Assembly (NCBI GenBank): GCA_946624575.1
Contig: CAMOSH010000013.1
Location: 1-42,583, forward strand
From: an uncultured Verrucomicrobiota bacterium
Lineage (GTDB): Bacteria > Verrucomicrobiota > Kiritimatiellia > RFP12 > UBA3636
DNA length: 42,583 nt
Reading direction: 5' to 3'
Numbering within the stretch: the stretch's first letter is position 1; each line of letters starts with the position of its first letter. Positions 13,950 through 23,859 of the stretch are shown here, in pieces. A model generated the notes under the pieces. That model searched no databases. It had not been told where the DNA came from and saw only the letters and a program-made list of their open reading frames with translations. The translations under genes were made by a program, and so were the position numbers.

Positions 13950-14184
13950 CACGACCCTGGAAGAAATGTGGCGGATCAAGGAGAAGTTGAGCGCGCCTCA
14001 ACTTTCATGGAAGGAATATGCCACTGGACTTTACGCCTTTGAATCTGAAGAACGCAAGCGCGGTGTTAAATTTGCATCGCTTCCGCCAAAGCGTCCTGAT
14101 GGCGGAAACGACAATTATCTCTTCGTCGCCGAACCCGGCGTGGAATACGATCCGCGCCCGCCTGCGCCAACTCCGGCCCCGTAG
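13939..14184 (+). CDS. Small partner protein of the second PIN module
   Basis: 81 residues from ATG 13939, overlapping the end of the PIN gene by 11 bases. The sequence MNNDTTLEEMWRIKEKLSAP, with a later Pro-rich tail (PPAPTPAP), resembles short proteins commonly found directly after PIN genes of this type and presumed to be antitoxins. That role is inferred from the overlap and from memory of such pairs. GCGGAGGC lies 8-10 bases upstream of the start. Confidence 0.6.
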   Translation: MNNDTTLEEMWRIKEKLSAPQLSWKEYATGLYAFESEERKRGVKFASLPPKRPDGGNDNYLFVAEPGVEYDPRPPAPTPAP

Positions 14185-14292
14185 GTTTCGCCGCCGCTTG
14201 CATCCGCAAGCGGCACCTGCTATCCTTCTCCCCGTCGCCGCGCATGAGGCGCGGCATCACCCCAACCCCGCCTAGGGCCGCCCCGCGCGGCC
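14183..14292. repeat. Diverged third copy of the promoter-bearing repeat
   Basis: CTATCCTTCTCCCCGTCGCC then GCGCATG follows the same plan as copies 1 and 2, with the CGCATGGCTCCATCCC part replaced by GCGCATGAGGCGCGGCATC and a weaker palindrome. It separates the PIN module from the giant FN3 gene. Confidence 0.7.
14198..14226 (+). promoter_or_regulatory. Promoter TTGCAT-N17-TATCCT upstream of the FN3 giant gene
   Basis: TTGCAT (14198-14203), 17-base spacer, TATCCT (14221-14226) with an extended TGC: spacing and hexamers are kept although the surrounding repeat has diverged, which argues that they function. The next 310 bases to ATG 14541 hold no gene I can support. Confidence 0.6.
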
Positions 14293-14540
14293 GAACCGAC
14301 CCAGCACCCCAACCCACAGTCCCTTTGCTTCTGCAAAGTCGTCGCTTGACCTGAATCCTGGAAAAATTCATTTGGAGCGACACGTTGCAAGAAGGCGAAC
14401 GCGCGCAAGCGCGAGCCTCTTCCCATGCGTGTCTTCCAAAAGGGCCATTCCAGGAGCCCAGGTCAAGGACACCGGGAAGAGGCCGCATTTTAGCCCCATG
14501 AGGTCTCCCCGAGCCGAAGCCGGACCCGAGGAACGACCCC

Positions 14541-17500
14541 ATGAAGACACAAGGACAAATCAAGCGCGGTTTCGTAGTCGCCGCGAAACTCATTTCGGGC
14601 GGCGCTGTCCGCATCGCCGCCGTCGCGTTGACGACATGCTTCTGGATATTTGGCGTGGTCGACGCACATGGCGAAGGTGAGATGATTCCCAAACCGAAAC
14701 TGAATCCCGAGTTCGTAAAATGGCAAAACAGGCGAAGGGCGACTACGCGGGCTCCTTCTGCGCCGCAATCTGACATCACGCCCAAAAGGGCCACACGCCT
14801 GTTGTCTTCGAATCAAGAGACAGGCCCCGAAATGGTTCCAATTCCGGAAGGATTGGTTCCGACGACAATCGATTTCAGTTATCTCAATGCGCTCAACAGC
14901 GCGAATTTCGGATCGGTGTCGGGAAAATTGCCCGCAAGGCATGATCCGAGAGACCTCACGCCTGTCCGAAATCAGGATCCACAGGATGCCGACATCGGAA
15001 CCTGCTGGGCGCAGGCAACCATTGGTTCCATGGAGACATGGTTGTTTCTCAACGGGTTCGGGCAAAACCTGTTTTCCGTCCGCAACATGGTCAATCGGGA
15101 AGGATGGGACAGCAACAGTTGGTTTGGAGGAAATCACATCCGTTCGTCCGCATACTTGTTGCGATGGGACGGCCCCGTTTGGGAATCGGACGATCCATAT
15201 ACGAACAAGAACGGCATCGTGAACTATTCTTTTGACAGTCCCGCCGCACTTCCGGCATACCATGTCCAGCAGACTCGGCTTGTGCCGGCGAGGACCGGGG
15301 CGCTTGACAACGACGCCCTGAAAAAGGCGATTTTGGAGTTTGGCGGGTTGTACGCGACAATGAAACTCTATACGCCGTATTACCAGGGAACTTCGATCCT
15401 CATTCCTTACTGGAACGAAAATGGTGCCTACTACTGCCCCGAAACCGGGGCGGGACACGCAGTGACTCTGGTCGGTTGGGATGACAACTATGCCAAGGAC
15501 AATTTCAATGGCAAGAACCGGCCCGCCGGCAATGGCGCATGGATCGTAAAAGACAGCTATGGAACGAAGTCTCCGCGAGACGACGGGTACATCTACGTTT
15601 CATACTACGACACGACATTCGCCTACACCGAAAGTTGCGCGTTTCCGTTGCTGGAGGGAAACGACAACTATCGCTCCATTTACCAATACGACGAGTACGG
15701 ACAGGTCATCGGTTGGGGAATCCCGGCCAATTCGACGCAAGTTTACACGAGCGGATACGGGGCGAACCTTTTTGTCGCCGACACGGCGGAGGAGCTTGCC
15801 GCCGTCGGCTTCTACGCGATGGTCCCCAATGCGACGTACAAAATCCGCATCTATGTCGGATGTTCCGCCTCCAAACCAACGTCTGGGACAATGGTGCTGG
15901 AGCAAACGGGCGCGGTTGACGATTATGCTGGGTTTTACACGATACCGCTTGACGAAACGATTTCCGTCACGAAGGGGCAGCGTTTTTCGGCAGTTGTGAT
16001 GTTGTCGACGCCTGGGGCGTTTCCATTTTCGCTCGAAATCGCCGTTGACGGATATGTCTCGAACGCGAGTGCAAATTCAGGGGAAAGTTTTTTCAGTCTT
16101 AATGGATCGGATTGGTATGACTTTGCCGCAAATGCCAATTTGACGTATGGAGTTCCGGCCAATTTCTGCTGCAAGGTTTATACAAAGTCGACATCCACAG
16201 ACAAGCCAGCCCTTTCGTCTATTGCCATTGCCGGCATTCCATCGATGATTGCGGGACAAAGTTCCCGGTTTTCATGCGAGGCCAGATATTCGGACGGATC
16301 GAAACAAAGCGTCGAGCCGACTTGGAGCATTTCCGAAGGAAAAACCTTCGCTTCCGTGTCGGCTGGTGGACTTGTGAAGGCATTGGACGTGTCCGAACAG
16401 CAAAGAGTAGTCGTCAAAGCAGTTTATGCCGAGGACGGAGTCGAGAAGGAAGACACTTGGGGGTTCTACGTCACAGTGGCAGCGCCAGCGTCTCCGGCCA
16501 ATGTTTCCGCTTCGCAGGGTGCGGAATCATCCTGTGTTCGCGTGAACTGGACCGCGCCCGCCGGGGCGACGGAATACGCCGTCTATCGTGCAACGGTCAA
16601 CAGCAGCGCGAACGCGCAGTACATCGACCGGGTGACGGTTCCGAAATACAACGACACCACCGCGACGCCAGGCATTGACTACTGGTATTTCGTCAAGGCG
16701 AAGAATTCGTCCGGCACGAGCGGCTTCAGCGAGGGAGCGCGAGGTTGGCGGGGGCTTGCCGCGCCGGGCAACGTCTCGGCGGGCGACGGGGCGTCCGTCG
16801 ATTTCGTCACGGTGACGTGGGACGCCGTCGAGGGGGCGTCGTGCTACCGCGTGTTCAGGGCCGAGTCGTTTGATGGCGACTCGACGCCGCTGACGGGCTG
16901 GATTTCCGCTACCGAGTTTGCCGACTCAACGGCGGAGCCGGGAACGGTCTACTGGTATTCTGTCGAAGCCGCCGTTGATTCGACCGGCAACCGTCCGAGC
17001 GCGGCGGGCATCCCCGACGACGGGTTCCGTGCCGTCCCCGTCGTCCCTGCGGCGATCGCCATCGAGGGCGACGGCGCGATTCCTTCGGGAGGAACGGCAA
17101 CCTACACGGCGTTCGCGCTCTATTCCGATGGGTCGCGGGGCGAGTCGCCGCTTTCTCCGGCGTGGGAGGTCTCCGCCGGCACCGTTTCCCGTACGGGCGA
17201 GGTGGCGGTGCCGACGGTTTCGGCGAATGCCGACATCGTGATTTCCGCACAAACGACGCTGGAGGGCGTCGCGATCTCCGGGACGAAGACGGTCGCCGTG
17301 ACGGCGACGGCTCCGGGGACGCCTTCCAACTTCCGACTCGTATCGGCCACGGCAGCCGGCGTCTCGCTTGCATGGGATGCGGTTCCGGGCGCTTCGCGTT
17401 ATGTCGTTTCGCGCGGCGCAAGCGGCGGGATGACGGATTTCACGACGGCGGAAGCGACCTTCACCGACATGTCGGCGACGCCGGGCGTCGAGTATTCCTA

Positions 17501-20500
17501 CCGCGTCGCGGCGGAGAACGCCGCCGGAACGGGGCCGCAGAGCGCTCCGGTAACGGTGACGATTCCGCTCGCTGCGCCAGCGGGCGTCAAGGCGACAAGC
17601 GACCGCACGGACGGCGTCCGCGTGACGTGGGGCGCGGTTCCCGGCGCAACGCACTACCGCGTGGCGCGGGCTACTTCAGTGTCGGGCGAGAAGACGGAAC
17701 TCGGCGCGTGGACGGCGGACACGGCCTATCTCGACACGCCCCCGGCGACGGACACGGCGTATTTCTACTTCGTCAAGGCGGCGGCCGATTCGTTCGGGTC
17801 GAATCCCGGCGCTTGGAGCGAGGGCATCGAGGGGCGGATGAAGCCGGCCCGGACGCTGCTGTCGCTCACGGTTTCCGGGCCGGACCGCGTGGCGGCCGGC
17901 GGCGAGGCGGTCTATTCCTGCAAGGCGTCGTGGAGCGACGGCGCGGAGGAGGCGGTTTCGCCGGCGTGGTCGGTGTCCCTGGCCTCGGCGGGGAGCATCG
18001 ACGCGAACGGCCGGTTTGCGGCGGCGTCGGTTTCGTCCGATGTCGGCGCGACGGTGACGGCGACCTACGGCGGCAAGACGGGAACGGCGTCCGTGACCGT
18101 CCTCGCCCCGGCGGCGGCGACGGCGGAAATCACGTCCGTCACCGCCGCGCAGCGCTGGCCGTTCGCGGGACTCGTCGACATCGACTACACGCTCGCGACC
18201 GCGCCTGCCGGGACGAAAGCCGCCGTCAGCGTCTCGGCGTTTGATGAAGACCACGGCACGGCCCTCGCCGCGACGGCGCTTTCGGGCGACGGCGCGGACG
18301 GTCCCGTCGCGGCCGGCACCCACCGTCTCACGTGGGACCTCGCCGCCGACCATCCCGGCTTCCATGCTGTTTCGCTGTGCGTGAACGTTGCTGCCGTTCC
18401 CTCGTCTCTCGCCGCACCGACAGGACTCTCGGCAACGCAAGGGAGCTCGACCGAGAGCGTTTCGCTTGCGTGGACGGCGGCTCCTCTTGCGGTCTCTTAC
18501 GAACTTTGGCGGGGAACGGGCACCGATGTCGCCTCGGCTTCGCGTTTGGCCGCCCAGTTGACCTCCTGCTCGTTTGTCGATTCGGGAGCGGTTCCCGGCG
18601 AACTTTACAACTACTGGGTTCGGGCCGTAGGAACCGGTGGCGAGGAGGGAGAGTGGAGCGATTCCGCGTCCGGGTACCGGGCCTTCACCGCACCAACAAA
18701 CGCTTCGGCTACTTCGACTCCGAGCGGGGTCTTCCTTGCTTGGACGGGAACAAGCGGCAATTACATCGTCTACAGAGCCGCTTCGGCAAATCCGGCCGAA
18801 GCTCGGTCCATTGCCGCTCTCACGGAGTCGACTTACACGTACGATTTGTCGTCCATTTTCGTCACGAACCATTTCTGGGTGGCACAATGCGCTCCCGGAA
18901 AACTTCGCCAGGGAGCGATGGCCTATTGCGGAAGCGGCTGCAAGACGCTGGCGTCCCCAAGCGGCTTCACCGCGCTTGGGTCGGAAGAAAACATCTCGCT
19001 GTCGTGGTCGGCCGTTTCCGGAGCGACCTCCTATGAAATCTGGCGCAATACGACCAACATTTCCGCGTCCGCACGGAAAATCGGCTCCACGGCGGCGACG
19101 TCGTTCGCGGATTCGACCGCATCTGCGGGGGTTCGTTATTACTATTGGACAAAGGCCGTACGCGGCGGCGGAACAAGTGCGTTTTCTTCTTCCGCAAGTG
19201 CGATCCTGCTCGCGCCGAATTTGACCTTCTATGCTGCCCAAGGATGGTCTGGATCGGTATTTCTGGCCTCGTCCGGCGATGCGACGACGGGCGAGACGGC
19301 TTTTGAAGAAGGCGAGACCATCTACCTGTTCTGCGGGTTTTCGAATACGGGATCGGCAACCATTTCCGCCGACTACACCATCCTCCATCAAGTCCTGGAT
19401 GCTTCGGGGACCGTCGTTTCTTCCGTTCCGTGCGATTGCTCGGGAGAACTATACCGCCTCGACCAAGGCGGAGCCTTGGTATGGAACGGCGCGACATTCG
19501 CAGTGCCGAGTACGCTTCCCGTCGGGCAATACACCTACCGATGCGTCCTCGACAGCGACAACAATGTTGTGGAAGGCAACGAAGCGGACAACGTGAGCCA
19601 AATCGAGTTCACCGTTTCTGCAGTTCCTCTCGCCGCTCCGACGGGCCTCGCGGCGACGGCAAGCACGTCCGGCATTTCGCTTTCGTGGAGCGCAACGGCT
19701 CGCGCGACATCCTACGAAGTGTATCGCGCCACGACAGCCGCCTCGTCGTCCGCAACGAGGGTTTCAACATCAAGTTCCACATCTTGGCAAGATACCACAG
19801 CAACGCCTGGTACGCGCTACTATTACTGGGTCAAGGCCGTTGGTGGCAGCGAAACAAGTGATTTTTCGACTGCCGCGAATGGCATCCGGCAAATCTCCGC
19901 TCCGGCTTCCGTCACGGCTTCGGACGGCACTTCCATGGCCGGAGTTGACATTAGTTGGTCTTCTGTTCCCGACGCTTTGCAGTATCAAGTGTGGCGCGGG
20001 ACTGCAGCGCAAAGCGGTTCTTCTGAACAGATCGCTACGGTTTCCGGCACCAGTTACACGGATACCAATACCGCAGGAGCGACACAATATTACTATTGGG
20101 TGAAATCTGTCGTTGGAGAAACTGTCAGCGACTATAGTATTTGTGATGGCGGTTGGAGCATGATACAGACACCTTTTCCGGAGGCTTTCGTATACACCTC
20201 AACGAATATCGTCGTCAGTTGGCCTGCCGTTTCGGGAGCGACGAGCTACCAAATTTACCGCAGCACATCCAGTTCGACTCTTGGCAGCCTTTTGGCAACG
20301 CAATCGACGTGCGGTTACACGGACTCCTCCGTGACGTTGAACTTGTATTACTACTACTCCGTCCGTGCAATTGGCGCGAAAGCGTCGAGCGACTACGGGA
20401 AAGTCCAAACCTCGTTCGGGCCCTGGCCGCATAGCTCGCCACTCCCCATCACTTCGGTTCGAGCGGTAATGCAGAAGATCGACACATCCAAGGATTATGC

Positions 20501-21137
20501 AATTTCCGTCGACGAAATTGGCATGGCGATGACGAATTCGGTAACGGCGGATATCGACGGAAACGCCAATTCCATTTCTGATGCCGAGAAATGCGTTCTC
20601 GGTCTCGTGTACGGCATTACAAATACAATGACGGTATCCCGAATAATCCGCTATGGATTCACGAGTGGCTATTCCGACGAAGACGCCTGGAAGATCGAAA
20701 AAGTCAACAGCTTGATAGAGTCCGTGGCGAATGGAACATCAAATATCTCAACGTTGACTGTAACAACAAACCTAACGGCGACATCAACTACCGATGGGAT
20801 AAGAGTTGTATACAGGACACGACCGAATCAAATAGGGAGACTGTCCTCAATTCCATCAACCCAAGTTGCAATTTTGCATAAAAGAGTAATCGCTCACACA
20901 TATAAACAGGTGGGGAATATACGGGTGATTACTGGATCGAAAATTGATTTGGTCCCCTTAGGAGTAATGAATGAATTCGTCGAGTATAAGAGCAACATAG
21001 TGCTCGTAAACTCCGGCAATGTCTTTGTTGACACGACAGCGGAAAACGGAACAGAAAACACATATGCCGTACGATTGTATTCATACGAAGGAGGTATGAG
21101 TCCTTTGAGCGAATCGGTTTCGTGCACGAGGGAGTAA
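14541..21137 (+). CDS. Giant secreted papain-like (C1) peptidase with lectin-like and multiple FN3 domains
   Basis: 2198 residues. A long signal sequence is followed by a C1-family domain (about 130-350) with C155 in IGTCWAQAT, H306 in GAGHAVTLVGW, and D338 where papain-type enzymes have Asn (IVKDSYG instead of KNSWG). A lectin-like domain (about 370-550) and a Big-like domain follow. About ten FN3-type repeats (about 645-1960) share the words W.A..GAT.Y.VYR and D.TA.PG..Y.Y.VKA, broken by Big-like domains and one CARDB-like domain (about 1557-1693, GNEADNVSQIEF). The C-terminal 230 residues have EF-hand/dockerin-like loops (DTSKDYAISVDE, DIDGNANSISDAE) and unusually low GC (20600-21130). Probably a surface adhesin or protease. 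The next gene starts 27 bases on. Confidence 0.88.
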   Translation: MKTQGQIKRGFVVAAKLISGGAVRIAAVALTTCFWIFGVVDAHGEGEMIPKPKLNPEFVKWQNRRRATTRAPSAPQSDITPKRATRLLSSNQETGPEMVPIPEGLVPTTIDFSYLNALNSANFGSVSGKLPARHDPRDLTPVRNQDPQDADIGTCWAQATIGSMETWLFLNGFGQNLFSVRNMVNREGWDSNSWFGGNHIRSSAYLLRWDGPVWESDDPYTNKNGIVNYSFDSPAALPAYHVQQTRLVPARTGALDNDALKKAILEFGGLYATMKLYTPYYQGTSILIPYWNENGAYYCPETGAGHAVTLVGWDDNYAKDNFNGKNRPAGNGAWIVKDSYGTKSPRDDGYIYVSYYDTTFAYTESCAFPLLEGNDNYRSIYQYDEYGQVIGWGIPANSTQVYTSGYGANLFVADTAEELAAVGFYAMVPNATYKIRIYVGCSASKPTSGTMVLEQTGAVDDYAGFYTIPLDETISVTKGQRFSAVVMLSTPGAFPFSLEIAVDGYVSNASANSGESFFSLNGSDWYDFAANANLTYGVPANFCCKVYTKSTSTDKPALSSIAIAGIPSMIAGQSSRFSCEARYSDGSKQSVEPTWSISEGKTFASVSAGGLVKALDVSEQQRVVVKAVYAEDGVEKEDTWGFYVTVAAPASPANVSASQGAESSCVRVNWTAPAGATEYAVYRATVNSSANAQYIDRVTVPKYNDTTATPGIDYWYFVKAKNSSGTSGFSEGARGWRGLAAPGNVSAGDGASVDFVTVTWDAVEGASCYRVFRAESFDGDSTPLTGWISATEFADSTAEPGTVYWYSVEAAVDSTGNRPSAAGIPDDGFRAVPVVPAAIAIEGDGAIPSGGTATYTAFALYSDGSRGESPLSPAWEVSAGTVSRTGEVAVPTVSANADIVISAQTTLEGVAISGTKTVAVTATAPGTPSNFRLVSATAAGVSLAWDAVPGASRYVVSRGASGGMTDFTTAEATFTDMSATPGVEYSYRVAAENAAGTGPQSAPVTVTIPLAAPAGVKATSDRTDGVRVTWGAVPGATHYRVARATSVSGEKTELGAWTADTAYLDTPPATDTAYFYFVKAAADSFGSNPGAWSEGIEGRMKPARTLLSLTVSGPDRVAAGGEAVYSCKASWSDGAEEAVSPAWSVSLASAGSIDANGRFAAASVSSDVGATVTATYGGKTGTASVTVLAPAAATAEITSVTAAQRWPFAGLVDIDYTLATAPAGTKAAVSVSAFDEDHGTALAATALSGDGADGPVAAGTHRLTWDLAADHPGFHAVSLCVNVAAVPSSLAAPTGLSATQGSSTESVSLAWTAAPLAVSYELWRGTGTDVASASRLAAQLTSCSFVDSGAVPGELYNYWVRAVGTGGEEGEWSDSASGYRAFTAPTNASATSTPSGVFLAWTGTSGNYIVYRAASANPAEARSIAALTESTYTYDLSSIFVTNHFWVAQCAPGKLRQGAMAYCGSGCKTLASPSGFTALGSEENISLSWSAVSGATSYEIWRNTTNISASARKIGSTAATSFADSTASAGVRYYYWTKAVRGGGTSAFSSSASAILLAPNLTFYAAQGWSGSVFLASSGDATTGETAFEEGETIYLFCGFSNTGSATISADYTILHQVLDASGTVVSSVPCDCSGELYRLDQGGALVWNGATFAVPSTLPVGQYTYRCVLDSDNNVVEGNEADNVSQIEFTVSAVPLAAPTGLAATASTSGISLSWSATARATSYEVYRATTAASSSATRVSTSSSTSWQDTTATPGTRYYYWVKAVGGSETSDFSTAANGIRQISAPASVTASDGTSMAGVDISWSSVPDALQYQVWRGTAAQSGSSEQIATVSGTSYTDTNTAGATQYYYWVKSVVGETVSDYSICDGGWSMIQTPFPEAFVYTSTNIVVSWPAVSGATSYQIYRSTSSSTLGSLLATQSTCGYTDSSVTLNLYYYYSVRAIGAKASSDYGKVQTSFGPWPHSSPLPITSVRAVMQKIDTSKDYAISVDEIGMAMTNSVTADIDGNANSISDAEKCVLGLVYGITNTMTVSRIIRYGFTSGYSDEDAWKIEKVNSLIESVANGTSNISTLTVTTNLTATSTTDGIRVVYRTRPNQIGRLSSIPSTQVAILHKRVIAHTYKQVGNIRVITGSKIDLVPLGVMNEFVEYKSNIVLVNSGNVFVDTTAENGTENTYAVRLYSYEGGMSPLSESVSCTRE

Positions 21138-21164
21138 AGCAAAGTTCACAGGAGAATCAAAACG

Positions 21165-23255
21165 ATGAAAAACGGTTTTGGCAGGTTGTGCGCCGCGGTG
21201 GCGGCGATGGCGCTGTGGGGCTCTACGGTCGGCACGGCGGAAGCCGCTTCGGCGGCGACGCTGCGCGCGGACGCGCGGACAACGGCCGGCGCGCGGATCG
21301 CGACGGGCGTGGAGACGCGCGGTAGCGCGGACGGAGCGGCAGCGACGGCGTGGGACACGACGGCGCTCGCGGACGGCTGGACGACGGTTTCGTCGGGCGG
21401 CGTCTCGACGAACGTCCTCGTGCTGAACGGGCCGGCCGTCGTCGGCGGTCGGATGTCGGCAAGCGAGACGTGGGACGCGGGGCGCGTCCGCGTCGTGCGC
21501 GACGACGTCGTGGTGCCGTCCGGCCTCACGCTCTCCATTGCGGCGGGGGCGGTGGTGAAGTTCACCGAGGGCGCGAAGATCGTCGTGGAGGATGGCGGCG
21601 CACTCGTCGCGGACGGGGCGCTTTTCGCCGATTTCGCGGACGATTCCGTGGGCGGCGACACGAACATGGATGGCGACGCGACGGAGCCGACGACCTCCTG
21701 GGAGGACTGGACGGAAGGCCTCGCCGAGGGTGCGCTTTTCCGTGTCCGGCTCCTCGACGGAAACGTCGAGGCCTTCCCCGCGCGCGCCTACACGGAGGGG
21801 CGTCCGCTCGGGGCGCTGCCGGAGCCGTCGCGGTCGGGCGCGCGCTTCGACGGATGGCGGACGGCACCGGATGGCGGCGGCGAGGCCGTTTCCGACACGA
21901 CGGTCGCCGGCGCGGAGACGGCGGCGCTCCACGCGCAGTGGACGGCCTTCTCGCTCGCCCTCGCCCCGGCCTCGACGAATCTCACGGCGGCGGCGCAGGG
22001 CGTGACGCTCGCCGTGTCGGCGAACGAGGCGTGGACGGCGGCTTCGGCCGACGGCTGGATCACGCTTCGGACGCGGCACGGAAGCGGCGACGGGACGATC
22101 GGGTTCTCGGTCCTGGCGAACGATTCGACGAGTCCCCGCACGGGAACGGTGCGCGTGACGCTCGCCGAGGGCGGACTTGCGCGCGACTTCACCGTCGTGC
22201 AGGGAGGCATGGAGGCGGTCGCGGCGCCCGTGGTGACGCCCGGAGACGGCACGACCTTCCGCGCGAGCGCACAGCGCGTCGCGATCCGGTGCGCCACGTC
22301 GGGAGCGGCGATCCGCTACACGCTCGACGGAAGCGATCCGACGGAATCGAGCGCCCTCTACGCAGGCGGCGGATTCAACGTCTTCGACACCACGACCGTC
22401 AAGGCGCGGGCGTTCAAGGACGGAATGCTACCGAGCGCGGTCGTGTCCGTCCGGTTCGTGCGGCTCCAGACCCTTGCCGAGGCGCTCGACGTCCCGCTCT
22501 GGACCGTCGCGACCGACGGCGACGCCGACTGGGCCGTGGACACGGAGGCGTCGGCCGCCGGGACCGGGTCTTCGGCGCGAAGCGGCGACATCGGCGACGA
22601 CGGGGAAACCCGTCTCCGGACGAGCGTGGAGGGGAGCGGGACGTTCTCGTTCCGCTGGAAGGCCTCGTGCGAGGACGACCCGGACGACACCTGGACGTGG
22701 GACTACCTCGTCTTCGAGGCGGACGGGACGCCGCTCGCGTGGCTCGACGGACAGACCGGCTGGCGGGAGGTGTCCGTGAAGCTCGGGGCCGGAACGCACG
22801 CGCTTATCTGGACCTTCCGCAAGGACTTCATGGACGGCGACGACGTGGGCGAGGACTGCGGCTGGGTGGATGGCGTTGCGTGGACGCCGACCGTGGTGGC
22901 GGGCGACGCCTCCATTCCGGTCTCGTGGTTCGAGAACCAGGGACTCGTCGCGATGGGCGGGACGGCGGAGGCCGCCGCCGCAGCCGACCCCGACGGCGAC
23001 GGACACACGACCGCCGACGAATACGTTGCCGGCACGGATCCCAACGATCCGGATTCCGTCCTTCGCGCCAGCATCGAGATCGTGGACGGCCGCCCGGTCG
23101 TGACCTGGACGCCGGACCTCCTCGGCGAGCGGAAATACCGCGTTCTTGGCAAGAAGACGCTCGACCCGGCGGAGGAGTGGACCGACGTGACGGACGAAGC
23201 CGACATCGACGCGGCAGGGTGGCGGTTCTTCAAGGCGAAGGTCGAGATGCGGTAA
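21165..23255 (+). CDS. Secreted multi-domain surface protein (InlB-like, BACON, chitobiase-C and EF-hand-like modules)
   Basis: 696 residues, with AGGAGA before the ATG. The signal peptide ends TVGTAEAA. Order: beta-solenoid-like start (VVPSGLTLSIAAGAVVKFTE), InlB B-repeat-like module (LPEPSRSGARFDGW then TAALHAQW, about 220-265), BACON-like module (VTLAVSANEAWTAASADGWI, about 270-345), chitobiase C-terminal-like module (GAAIRYTLDGSDPTESS, about 350-425), a carbohydrate-binding-like beta-sandwich (about 435-580), then a thrombospondin-type Ca site (ADPDGDGHTTADEYVAGTDP, about 605-630). It ends FFKAKVEMR. All modules are extracellular binding or spacer folds and no catalytic site is seen. Likely co-transcribed with the giant FN3 gene. 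Confidence 0.85.
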   Translation: MKNGFGRLCAAVAAMALWGSTVGTAEAASAATLRADARTTAGARIATGVETRGSADGAAATAWDTTALADGWTTVSSGGVSTNVLVLNGPAVVGGRMSASETWDAGRVRVVRDDVVVPSGLTLSIAAGAVVKFTEGAKIVVEDGGALVADGALFADFADDSVGGDTNMDGDATEPTTSWEDWTEGLAEGALFRVRLLDGNVEAFPARAYTEGRPLGALPEPSRSGARFDGWRTAPDGGGEAVSDTTVAGAETAALHAQWTAFSLALAPASTNLTAAAQGVTLAVSANEAWTAASADGWITLRTRHGSGDGTIGFSVLANDSTSPRTGTVRVTLAEGGLARDFTVVQGGMEAVAAPVVTPGDGTTFRASAQRVAIRCATSGAAIRYTLDGSDPTESSALYAGGGFNVFDTTTVKARAFKDGMLPSAVVSVRFVRLQTLAEALDVPLWTVATDGDADWAVDTEASAAGTGSSARSGDIGDDGETRLRTSVEGSGTFSFRWKASCEDDPDDTWTWDYLVFEADGTPLAWLDGQTGWREVSVKLGAGTHALIWTFRKDFMDGDDVGEDCGWVDGVAWTPTVVAGDASIPVSWFENQGLVAMGGTAEAAAAADPDGDGHTTADEYVAGTDPNDPDSVLRASIEIVDGRPVVTWTPDLLGERKYRVLGKKTLDPAEEWTDVTDEADIDAAGWRFFKAKVEMR

Positions 23256-23373
23256 ATGTTGCCAATGTGGAAATGTTGCCAGTTGCCAATTCCAGTTGCC
23301 AATTGGGTGGCGCCTCTGCGCTGATCTAAGCGGCTGGGGCGGCCTCTGGCCGCGCAAAGCCTGGGAGCGCGGA

Positions 23374-23569
23374 CTTCCAGCCCGTGAACGCCGCGGGCAA
23401 GATGCCCGCGCTCCCAGGAGGGCTTCCAGCACGCGAACGCCGCGGGCAAGATGCCCGCGCTCCCAGGAGGGCTTCCAGCTCGCGAACGCCGCGGGCAGGA
23501 TGCCCACGCTCCAAGGTGGGCTTCCAGTCCGCGAACGCCGTGGGCAGGATGCCCGCGCTCCCAGGAGGG
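23374..23569. repeat. Four tandem copies of a 49-bp repeat
   Basis: Units begin CTTCCAG at 23374, 23423, 23472 and 23521. Each contains the hairpin GCGGGCANGATGCCCGC followed by GCTCCCAGGAGGG. The minus-strand translation gives peptides of the AGILPA type, which I recall as common spurious ORFs in other genomes. The region 23256-23373 before it holds repeated TTGCCAA words and no gene. Confidence 0.92.
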
Positions 23570-23586
23570 GCGACGGCGCGGGGTCT

Positions 23587-23644
23587 GGTAGGGGCCGCGC
23601 GCCGCCGCGGCCCGCAAATGGGGCGGCGGCCTCCGCCCGCCGCC
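23587..23644. repeat. GTAGGGGCCGCGC-family palindromes
   Basis: GGTAGGGGCCGCGCGCC facing GCCGCGGCCCGC, followed by a second hairpin GGGCGGCGG-cct-CCGCCCGCCGCC. The first is the same family as the cores at 131-180, 12265 and 13315. From here to 23860 no gene is supported. Confidence 0.75.
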
Positions 23645-23859
23645 AAAACATCGCCCCCGATTGCTTGGCGTTGTTTGCGGAGACACCAAACTCAATTGGG
23701 GTTGATTTGCGCAGGAATAACGTGATGGACTCTTTTCCCGGACGGGCAGCCTTGCCGCATAATTCGACGAAATCTTGATGAAAATGACACATTTCGTCAG
23801 ATTATACGGCATAACTTGATAAAATATTGGTTGTTGGGCATGATTTCGTCCCGTTATGA

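Noticed and set aside
12176-14292. Integron attC sites between the toxin-antitoxin modules
   Set aside because: The repeats lack the R/L box pairs of attC sites and contain a promoter instead; no integrase gene is seen.
23374-23569. CRISPR array
   Set aside because: Repeats follow without unique spacers; the 49-bp unit is nearly all conserved and no cas genes are present.
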